Part shown: one piece after another, positions 6,289 through 11,739 of the stretch
Layout of the letters: each line of letters begins with the position of its first letter
Position numbering within the stretch: position 1 is the first letter of the stretch
From: Alphaproteobacteria bacterium
GTDB taxonomy: Bacteria > Pseudomonadota > Alphaproteobacteria > Sphingomonadales > Sphingomonadaceae
Length of the DNA: 11,739 bases
Assembly (NCBI GenBank): GCA_016650315.1
Contig: JAENVZ010000235.1
Span: forward strand, 1-11,739
Direction of reading: 5' to 3'
Program-made: the position numbers and the translations under genes
Notes under the pieces: model-generated
What the model was told of the DNA's origin: nothing
What the model saw: the letters and a program-made list of their open reading frames with translations, nothing else
The model's database searches: none

Positions 6289-9200
6289 GGAGGAACCAGA
6301 ATTCGGCCCCGGAAAGGACAGTCTGCTTCAGAGGCGGTTGTTCTGGCCGACACTGATTCTGTCAATACTGGCGCTGGCACTGATTGTCCTGTGGACGCAG
6401 CGAATGCCGATCGCCGACAATCTGATCAGTCGTGAACTGGTTCAGCGCAATGTGGCGGCGCGTTATGACATTGCGGGCATTGGCTTGCGGACCCAACGGC
6501 TTGAAAATCTTGTCCTTGGCGACCGGGATCATCCCGATCTCAGCGCTGACTGGGTAGAGGTCGATATTGCCATGAATGGCCTTGGTCCAAGCGTCAGAGC
6601 GGTACGAGCGGGCGGTGTGCGTTTACGTGGCCGCATCGTGAATGGGCAGTTGTTGCTGGGTGAACTCGACAAATTTCGCGATACGACATCCAATGCGCCG
6701 CTAGGCCTGCCGGACTTGAATCTCAGCCTTGATGATGCGCGTATTCGGCTTGAAACGCCGCTAGGGCCGATCGGAATGAAGCTGGACGGCAGCGGGCATT
6801 TGCGGTCGGGTTTTGCCGGCAAGCTGGCCGCAGTGATGCCGGAATTGGTTTCCGGAAGTTGTGCAGCAGGCGGTTTGACGGCGTATGTCGACATTTCCGT
6901 TCAGAACCGGCAACCTCGCTTGAATGGTCCGGTGCGCGCCCGAACGCTGGCGTGTCAGGGCGTGGGGCTTGCGATGGCAAAATCAGTTGTCGGCCTTGAT
7001 GTCCGTTTGAACGAGGCCCTGGATCATATGCGCGGGAAAGCGCACATATCCGCAGACTCTCTGGCAAGCGATAATGTGCGGCTGGCCTCGATGGGAGGTA
7101 AAATTTCTTTCGATGGCAATGTAAAGGCAATGAAGGGACGGATGGACTTCTTCACTCATAGCTTTTCAACTCCCTCTGTCCAATCCGGGCGTGCGGAATT
7201 TGCCGGTGCCTATAGTGTTGGAAGGGAGAAAGGGGGAATTCGTACGCAGGTCGATGGCAATGCGCGTGTCCAGAAACTGCATATGCGAGCGGGTAATCCT
7301 GTGGCCAGTTTGCGCAGCGGAACCATTGGCACGCCGCTGGAGCCCATCGCTGCCCGGTTCGTCGCTGCGTTTGACGAGGCAGGGCGCGACAATGACATCA
7401 GGATCAAACTTGCGCTCTCCCACGGTGGCGACAAGGGGCGTCTTGACGTCACTGGCCTGACTTTTCGTAGCGGTAGCGGCGCAAGGGCTGATCTGGCGGG
7501 TGGCAGCCGGCTTGCATGGTCATGGCCGGACGGACGAATTGGACTGGATGGCCGCTTGCGTGTTGAAGGTGGGGGCTTTCCCGAAACCGCAATCTGGCTG
7601 ACACGGCGAGGCAAAAATGGCGGTGTCGGCGGGCAGATTTTCGTGAAGGATTATGTCGCGGGTACTGCGCGCCTTTCGCTGGAGCCGGTCCGCTTCGTCG
7701 CGCAGGGCAAAGGCCGCAGTCATTTTACCACGTCGCTGCGGTTGGATGGGCCATTGCCGGGCGGCAGGCTTGCGGGCCTCGTTTGGCCGGTGGATGGCAC
7801 CCTGGACCCCAACGGCACGGTACGGATCAACTCAGCATGTACGCCTGTAGGATTCACGTCTCTCAAATATCAAAGTTTCATGCTCGATCGTACACGCTTG
7901 CGCCTCTGTCCGATAAAGGGTGGCGCTATCATGACGGCGGGACCTGCCGGTTTTGCGCTGCGCGCGACACTTGCGGCGCCACAGCTTAAGGGACGCATCG
8001 GGGATAGTCCGTTTGCGATTACGGCCTCCAATATTCGATTTGACGCGCCCAAGGGAGGCTTTTCCGGCAGCGATCTGAAAATTGTGCTTGGTGCTGCGGA
8101 TGCGCCCACACTTTTGAATCTGGCGCGCCTGACGGGTGATTTTACTGCCGCGGGCTTGGCGGGCAGGCTGGAAGGCGGGGCAGGGCGGATCGGCAATGTG
8201 CCACTTCTTATGTCCGGGGCGGCTGGAAGCTGGCGCTTTGGCAATGAAGCGCTTGTGATCGATGGCGGCCTGCATGTCGCCGATAGCGCGGTTCCTGACC
8301 GTTTCAATCCGTTGGCGTCGCAAGATTTCAAGCTGACGCTTCGCAACAACAGGCTCGCTGCGACCGGCACATTGATTGAACCGCGCTCGCAAACGCTGGT
8401 GACAAGGGTCAATATTGTTCATGACCTGGGCAGTGGCGCCGGGCAGGCGGATCTGGTGGTCGATAGTTTGCGATTTGACGATGGTTTGCAGCCTGAGGAT
8501 GTCACGCGGTTGGCGCTCGGTGTGGTCGCCAATGTGCAGGGCGTGGTGGCGGGCGCTGGCCAGATACGCTGGGACCGGAACGGTGTTTCCAGCAATGGCC
8601 GCTTCCGGACATCGGACATGAACCTTGCTGCTGCGTTCGGCCCGGTGACGGGGTTGTCGGGTGAAATCGTGTTTTCCGATCTGTTGGGACTGGAAACGCC
8701 GCCGGGACAGACGCTTCATATCGCCAATGTCAATCCGGGGATCGAGGCTGTTAATGGTGTGATCCACTATCAATTGATTCCAGGGCAAAGGGCGCGGATT
8801 GAAGGCGGGAAATGGCCCTTTGCGGGGGGACAATTGTTGCTGGAACCGACCACATTGGATTTCAGCGCAACCAAGCCTCGCAATCTCTCTTTCCGCATCA
8901 TCGGGATGCAGGCGGGTGATTTCATCAATCAGCTTGAACTGGATAATATTTCAGCGACAGGGACGTTCGACGGTCTATTACCTATGATTTTCGACGATAC
9001 GGGTGGTCGTATTGTTGGCGGCGTTCTGGTGGCGCGGCAGTCGGGAATGCCACCGCTCTATGTTTCGGATGTCAAAAGCTTGCGTATCGAATGCGATCCG
9101 ACACGGCAGGCGGGGACGCTCGCTTATGTCGGGCAAGTGTCCAATGCTGATCTTGGCGTGTTCGGCAAACTGGCGTTTGATGCGTTGAAATCATTGCGCT

Positions 9201-9514
9201 ACAAATGCCTGACCATATTGATGGACGGCAATCTTGACGGCGAAATCGTGACTCAGGTGTCGTTTAATGGTGTCAATCAGGACCCCGGCGGCACCAAAAA
9301 AACGGGAATGTTCAGAAAATTTATTGGCTTGCCTTTCATTTTCAATGTTCGGATTGAGGCGCCTTTTCGGGGTTTGATCAATACCGCGCAATCCTTTGTC
9401 GATCCGACGCTGCTTATTCGCAACAATCTGGGTACGGGGTTTGAGCCGGTCATTGAAAACAGACTTGCCGTTCAGCCTGGCGAAAGCGACACTATGCCAA
9501 AAGGGGACAAATAA
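6281..9514 (+). CDS. ydbH: YdbH family AsmA-like intermembrane transport protein
   Basis: This 1077-residue protein has one N-terminal membrane anchor (about residues 21-39) after a short acidic cytoplasmic tail. A very long periplasmic region rich in alternating hydrophobic beta-strand patterns follows, as in the AsmA-like group (TamB, YhdP, YdbH). Roughly residues 780-960 resemble the conserved C-terminal YdbH domain (Pfam name 'dicarboxylate transport'), with segments such as 'GLSGEIVFSDL' and 'GGRIVGGVLVARQ'. In E. coli, YdbH acts redundantly with YhdP and TamB in phospholipid delivery to the outer membrane and partners with YnbE. Both partner genes follow here. It is longer than the E. 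coli protein (about 880 residues). It contains exactly six cysteines, at 194, 225, 520, 543, 938 and 976. The stop TAA shares its last base with the ynbE ATG. Confidence 0.92.
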   Translation: MIEEEPEFGPGKDSLLQRRLFWPTLILSILALALIVLWTQRMPIADNLISRELVQRNVAARYDIAGIGLRTQRLENLVLGDRDHPDLSADWVEVDIAMNGLGPSVRAVRAGGVRLRGRIVNGQLLLGELDKFRDTTSNAPLGLPDLNLSLDDARIRLETPLGPIGMKLDGSGHLRSGFAGKLAAVMPELVSGSCAAGGLTAYVDISVQNRQPRLNGPVRARTLACQGVGLAMAKSVVGLDVRLNEALDHMRGKAHISADSLASDNVRLASMGGKISFDGNVKAMKGRMDFFTHSFSTPSVQSGRAEFAGAYSVGREKGGIRTQVDGNARVQKLHMRAGNPVASLRSGTIGTPLEPIAARFVAAFDEAGRDNDIRIKLALSHGGDKGRLDVTGLTFRSGSGARADLAGGSRLAWSWPDGRIGLDGRLRVEGGGFPETAIWLTRRGKNGGVGGQIFVKDYVAGTARLSLEPVRFVAQGKGRSHFTTSLRLDGPLPGGRLAGLVWPVDGTLDPNGTVRINSACTPVGFTSLKYQSFMLDRTRLRLCPIKGGAIMTAGPAGFALRATLAAPQLKGRIGDSPFAITASNIRFDAPKGGFSGSDLKIVLGAADAPTLLNLARLTGDFTAAGLAGRLEGGAGRIGNVPLLMSGAAGSWRFGNEALVIDGGLHVADSAVPDRFNPLASQDFKLTLRNNRLAATGTLIEPRSQTLVTRVNIVHDLGSGAGQADLVVDSLRFDDGLQPEDVTRLALGVVANVQGVVAGAGQIRWDRNGVSSNGRFRTSDMNLAAAFGPVTGLSGEIVFSDLLGLETPPGQTLHIANVNPGIEAVNGVIHYQLIPGQRARIEGGKWPFAGGQLLLEPTTLDFSATKPRNLSFRIIGMQAGDFINQLELDNISATGTFDGLLPMIFDDTGGRIVGGVLVARQSGMPPLYVSDVKSLRIECDPTRQAGTLAYVGQVSNADLGVFGKLAFDALKSLRYKCLTILMDGNLDGEIVTQVSFNGVNQDPGGTKKTGMFRKFIGLPFIFNVRIEAPFRGLINTAQSFVDPTLLIRNNLGTGFEPVIENRLAVQPGESDTMPKGDK

Positions 9515-9723
9515 TGCATAAACTCAGATATTGGCCCAAAACTTATGGCGTGGGCATGTTGATGATTGGATCGGTGCTTTCAGGGGGATGCATACAGGTA
9601 AAGGCCCCCGACAAGCCGATCGAGATTAATTTGAACGTCAGGGTGCAGCAGGAAGTGATTGTCCGGCTGCAAAAGGACGCGGAAGCCCTTATTCAAAACA
9701 ACCCGGAGTTGTTCCCACAATGA
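9514..9723 (+). CDS. ynbE: YnbE family outer-membrane lipoprotein
   Basis: This is a 69-residue lipoprotein. A lipoprotein signal ends in 'LSGGC', with the lipidated Cys26. Ser rather than Leu at -3 makes the lipobox slightly unusual. The mature part is about 44 residues and carries the family core 'APDKPIEINLNVRVQQEV', closely like 'APKEPITINMNVKIEHEI' of E. coli YnbE as I recall it, and ends 'NNPELFPQ'. In E. coli YnbE is anchored in the outer membrane and caps or extends the YdbH beta-groove, forming a bridge. The ATG overlaps the ydbH stop by one base (TAATG) and has GGGG seven bases upstream. The stop overlaps the ydbL ATG (ATGA). Gene order and core motif make this call firm despite the small size. 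Confidence 0.93.
   Translation: MHKLRYWPKTYGVGMLMIGSVLSGGCIQVKAPDKPIEINLNVRVQQEVIVRLQKDAEALIQNNPELFPQ
9697..9713 (+). promoter_or_regulatory. Hairpin overlapping the ydbL ribosome binding region
   Basis: aacaac-ccgga-gttgtt forms a perfect 6-bp stem with a 5-base loop at the end of ynbE, six bases before the ydbL ATG at 9720. The only purine-rich candidate Shine-Dalgarno for ydbL, GGAG at 9705-9708, sits across the loop and the 3' stem. The structure could limit ydbL translation unless ribosomes finishing ynbE open it. It is also constrained as coding sequence, so chance is possible. Confidence 0.3.
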
Positions 9724-10118
9724 AGATGCAGACAAAATATTGGCTCATACTGGCTGGTGCTGCGGCGCTGGCTGTTGGTGGAACTGGCGTGGCAATGGCG
9801 CAGGCATCGTCTGTAATACAGGCCATGGCCGACGGCAGTGTCGGTGAACAGGCCGATGGCTATCTTGGCATCAAGGGATCAGTGTCGTCTGTCGTCAAGG
9901 CAGAGGTCGATTCGATTAATATCAAGCGGCGCGCGGCCTATACCGATCTTGCTGCCAAGCGTGGCGTGACCGTGTCGGACATGGCCGCGGCAACCGGGTG
10001 CAAGACGCTGTCCAGCCGGGTGCAGACTGGTCAATCCTATCGCCTGAACGATGGCAGTTGGCATGTGAGGGGGGCAGGCGCCGTAGCACTTCCCGATTAT
10101 TGCGCGACGGTAGGATAA
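9720..10118 (+). CDS. ydbL: YdbL family (DUF1318) periplasmic protein
   Basis: This 132-residue protein has a Sec signal peptide with likely cleavage after 'AMA' at residue 27. The DUF1318 core follows: 'GSVGEQADGYLGI' and 'VDSINIKRRAAYTDLAAKRGVTVSDMAA', the usual YdbL pattern ending in a 'G-x-W' segment. In E. coli YdbL is a periplasmic partner that keeps YnbE from improper oligomerisation and so supports the YdbH-YnbE bridge. Its position as third gene, starting inside the ynbE stop (ATGA), fits that job. The mature protein has two cysteines, Cys94 in 'TGCKTL' and Cys128 in 'DYCATVG', the second in a C-terminal extension. A disulfide between them is plausible. A strong terminator follows. 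Confidence 0.92.
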   Translation: MKMQTKYWLILAGAAALAVGGTGVAMAQASSVIQAMADGSVGEQADGYLGIKGSVSSVVKAEVDSINIKRRAAYTDLAAKRGVTVSDMAAATGCKTLSSRVQTGQSYRLNDGSWHVRGAGAVALPDYCATVG

Positions 10119-10165
10119 AGCTCTCCTATCTTCTTGGGGCGTTGGATACGCTTGCGCATTTGTTG

Positions 10166-10205
10166 AGGCCGCTTGCGGGATAATCATCCCTAAGGCGGCC
10201 TTTTT
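10166..10205 (+). terminator. Rho-independent terminator of the ydbH-ynbE-ydbL operon
   Basis: An outer 7-bp stem (aggccgc / gcggcct) encloses an inner 5-bp stem (gggat / atccc) with a 4-base aatc loop, immediately followed by TTTTT. It lies 48 bases after the ydbL stop. The opposite strand has no T-run after the stem, so it acts on the plus strand only. It separates the ydb operon from the atp operon. Confidence 0.9.
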
Positions 10206-10257
10206 CCTGCCTTTCTTATCCCTTTTGGCAATAGCGTAACGATGCGGCAGCAAGCAG

Positions 10258-10286
10258 TTGACTAAACTGGTCCGCCTTTCTAAACG
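10258..10286 (+). promoter_or_regulatory. Candidate sigma-70-type promoter for the atpIBE operon
   Basis: TTGACT at 10258-10263 is separated by 17 bases from TAAACG at 10281-10286. The -35 is good and the spacing ideal, but the -10 matches TATAAT only moderately. It lies after the ydbL terminator and about 85 bases before atpI, where a promoter is expected. A CCGCC / GGCGG inverted repeat overlaps the -10 region. No gene is supported elsewhere in the gap 10206-10372. Confidence 0.4.
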
Positions 10287-10372
10287 GGCGGCGCCTTGGC
10301 GGGTGATCCAGTACTCGTTCTTGCATCCCATATCATCTGGTCTAAAGCCCAGCAGGTAAGGGAGTGCAGCGG

Positions 10373-10693
10373 ATGAATGGTGGAGAGTCCGGGCGAGACC
10401 CGATCGAAGAGGATAAGCGGCTGGAAGCGCTCAAAGAGCGACTCAAGCAGGCGGATCAGGACGAAGCGGTCAGGACGGGCAGTACGCAAAAAGGGGTGGA
10501 CAGTGGTTACCGCCTCGGCAATCGCGTATTGGCGGAACTGATCGGGGGAATCGTTGGCGGCAGTTTGGTAGGCTGGTTGCTTGACAGGTTTATCGGAACG
10601 TCACCCTGGCTCCTGCTGGTCTTCCTCTTTCTGGGGATTATTGTGGCCTTCAGGAATATTATCAGAATTTCCAACGAACGCCCGAAGGAATGA
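10373..10693 (+). CDS. atpI: AtpI family F0 ATP-synthase accessory protein
   Basis: This 106-residue protein heads the F0 operon. A charged N-terminal region likely forms a short coiled coil (about 11-33). Two membrane helices follow, about 52-70 ('LIGGIVGGSLVGWLL') and 78-93, with the loop 'DRFIGTSPW' between them and a basic tail. This is the pattern of the alphaproteobacterial AtpI/ATPase_gene1 family. AtpI-type proteins assist c-ring assembly or magnesium supply in some bacteria, but they are not part of the final enzyme. I chose the ATG at 10373 because AAGGGAG ends eight bases upstream. The GTG at 10364 would overlap that site. atpB follows after 45 bp. Confidence 0.92.
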   Translation: MNGGESGRDPIEEDKRLEALKERLKQADQDEAVRTGSTQKGVDSGYRLGNRVLAELIGGIVGGSLVGWLLDRFIGTSPWLLLVFLFLGIIVAFRNIIRISNERPKE

Positions 10694-10738
10694 GGGCGCT
10701 TTTGTTATACGCACAATTGTCGTCAGGGGTTTTAAGGC

Positions 10739-11521
10739 GTGGCAGCTGAATCAGGCAAAATCGATCCGATGCATCAGTTTGAGGTGCAGACGATTTTTGA
10801 CGGTTTCAACCTTGGTGGTCATCAGATCGCCTTTACCAATAGCGCCTTGTGGATGGTGATCGCTGCTTTCGCGCTCTGGGTTTTCATGCTTGGCGGCATG
10901 AAGCGCGAACTGGTTCCGGGCCGCTGGCAAGCCGCAGTCGAAAGCATGACTGGCTTCATCGGCAACATGATGCGCGCCAATATTGGTGAAGAAGGCAAAA
11001 AATTCACGCCTTACGTCTTTTCGTTGTTCATGTTCATTCTGTTCGCCAACCTGCTGGGCATGTTGCCGCTGGGCGTAGTGGGTTTGCACGCATTCACCTT
11101 TACCAGCCATTTCACCGTGACCGGCATATTGGCGATCATGAGCTTCTCGATCGTGCTCCTTGTCGGTTTTTGGCGACATAAACTGCACTTTTTCTCGCTG
11201 TTCGTTCCACACGGCACGCCGTTGCCGATGATCCCGTTCATTTTCGTGATTGAACTGGTGTCGTTCATGGTGCGGCCGTTCAGCCTTGGCCTGCGACTGT
11301 TCGTTGCAATGACCGCCGGGCACGTATTGCTGAAGGTTCTGGGCGGGTTTGTCATCAACAGCACCAATGCCGGGATCGGCTATGGTCTGACGGTTGGCGT
11401 ATCGAGCTTCGCCCTGATGATCGGCATCAGCGCGCTTGAGGTTCTGGTTGCCGTTATTCAAGCCTATGTTTTCGCCCTTCTGACCTCGCTCTACATTAAC
11501 GACGCGGTCAACCTTCACTAG
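10739..11521 (+). CDS. atpB: F0F1 ATP synthase subunit a
   Basis: Subunit a of the membrane F0 sector forms the proton half-channels beside the c-ring. The 260-residue protein has the usual five to six hydrophobic helices. The first lies at about 36-53 and further ones at about 93-114, 127-144 and 163-178, with the last two after 190. The segment 'RPFSLGLRLF' contains the essential Arg186 (Arg210 of E. coli), and 'LEVLVAVIQAYVFALL' near the C-terminus is the conserved final helix. I chose the GTG at 10739, which gives 'MAAESGKIDP' with GGGG nine bases upstream. The ATG at 10769 ('MHQFEV') is a shorter alternative. It lies between atpI and atpE with 45-bp gaps on both sides. Confidence 0.97.
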   Translation: MAAESGKIDPMHQFEVQTIFDGFNLGGHQIAFTNSALWMVIAAFALWVFMLGGMKRELVPGRWQAAVESMTGFIGNMMRANIGEEGKKFTPYVFSLFMFILFANLLGMLPLGVVGLHAFTFTSHFTVTGILAIMSFSIVLLVGFWRHKLHFFSLFVPHGTPLPMIPFIFVIELVSFMVRPFSLGLRLFVAMTAGHVLLKVLGGFVINSTNAGIGYGLTVGVSSFALMIGISALEVLVAVIQAYVFALLTSLYINDAVNLH

Positions 11522-11566
11522 AATTTCTTCAACATTTATAATAGCTTGGAAAAGGAGTTTACTATC

Positions 11567-11739
11567 ATGGACGCAGAAGCAGCAAAGCTGATTGGTGCAG
11601 GTCTGGCCGCTATCGGTGCGGGCATGGCCGCGCTTGGTGTGGGTAATGTTTTCGGTTCTTTCCTTGAAAGCGCCCTGCGCAATCCGGCTGCAGCCGACGG
11701 TCAACAGGGCCGCCTGTTCATCGGCTTCGCCGCCGCCGA
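11567..11739 (+). CDS. atpE: F0F1 ATP synthase subunit c, N-terminal part (cut by window edge)
   Basis: Subunit c forms the rotating proton-binding ring. The 57 complete codons show the first glycine/alanine-rich helix ('[17 protein letters not shown]' at 10-26). The polar loop 'RNPAAADGQ' follows at 38-46 and is the contact to the F1 stalk. The second helix begins 'LFIGFAAA'. The window ends with GA of codon 58, exactly 20 residues after the loop Arg38. This matches the spacing from Arg41 to the proton-carrying Asp61 in E. coli. Since GAN encodes only Asp or Glu, the ion-binding carboxylate is present. The ATG has AAAGGAG nine bases upstream, a strong site fitting the high copy number of this subunit. 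Confidence 0.97.
   Translation, partial: MDAEAAKLIGAGLAAIGAGMAALGVGNVFGSFLESALRNPAAADGQQGRLFIGFAAA

Noticed and set aside
7832..8833. 333-codon open frame antisense to ydbH
   Set aside because: Arg/Pro-rich composition and no domain. ydbH is well supported on the other strand.
10272..10301. GC-rich inverted repeats (CCGCC/GGCGG and CGCC-TT-GGCG) taken as a possible tRNA or terminator
   Set aside because: No cloverleaf can be drawn and no T-run follows. Such short GC palindromes are common in this kind of genome.
9879..10331. Minus-strand frame starting 'MGCKNEYWITRQGAARLERR' across the atpI upstream region
   Set aside because: The first residues look protein-like. However, there is no ribosome binding site, the frame runs through the ydbL terminator and antisense to ydbL, and it would cover the likely atp promoter.
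10751..11704. 317-codon open frame antisense to atpB and atpE
   Set aside because: It is rich in His, Gln and Asn, has no hydrophobic core or motif, and covers strongly conserved genes. It is an antisense shadow.

Overview
The window looks like a chromosomal segment of an alphaproteobacterium, most likely a sphingomonad (Sphingomonas/Sphingobium group). This rests on moderately high GC, many overlapping ATGA/GTGA gene junctions, the lapA-pyrF-trpFBA order, an F0 ATP-synthase operon (atpI-atpB-atpE) with a 'RNPAAADGQ' c-subunit loop, and the general look of the proteins. The genus assignment is inference. Apart from short intergenic regions the window is densely coding. I see no mobile element, CRISPR array, rRNA or tRNA.

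Region 1 (1-4642, all minus strand, read right to left): purB, then lapA, pyrF, trpF, trpB and trpA, which runs off the left edge. purB acts in purine synthesis, pyrF makes UMP, and trpF/trpB/trpA are the last steps of tryptophan synthesis. These pathways all draw on PRPP. lapA, a small two-helix membrane protein, is the odd member. lapA/pyrF, trpF/trpB and trpB/trpA overlap by 3-4 bases, so translational coupling is likely. An inverted repeat lies in the purB-lapA gap.

Region 2 (4643-6280): a 270-bp divergent intergenic region, then a secreted protein with two EF-hand loops (+). It converges on radC (-), with a strong bidirectional-looking hairpin terminator between them. radC and the next operon diverge from a 186-bp region that holds one doubtful 47-codon ORF.

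Region 3 (6281-10205, plus strand): ydbH-ynbE-ydbL, joined by 1- and 4-base overlaps and closed by a clear Rho-independent terminator. In E. coli the same trio forms an intermembrane bridge: a large AsmA-like inner-membrane protein, an outer-membrane lipoprotein and a periplasmic helper. The bridge is thought to move phospholipids to the outer membrane.

Region 4 (10206-11739, plus strand): a probable sigma-70-like promoter, then atpI, atpB and the first 57 codons of atpE. This is the start of the F0 operon, which in alphaproteobacteria is separate from the F1 operon.

Nothing here is an obviously undescribed system. The points most worth a second look are the cell-envelope ones: the six cysteines of YdbH arranged as three spaced pairs, lapA joined directly to pyrF with no lapB, and small RNA-level structures at gene junctions.
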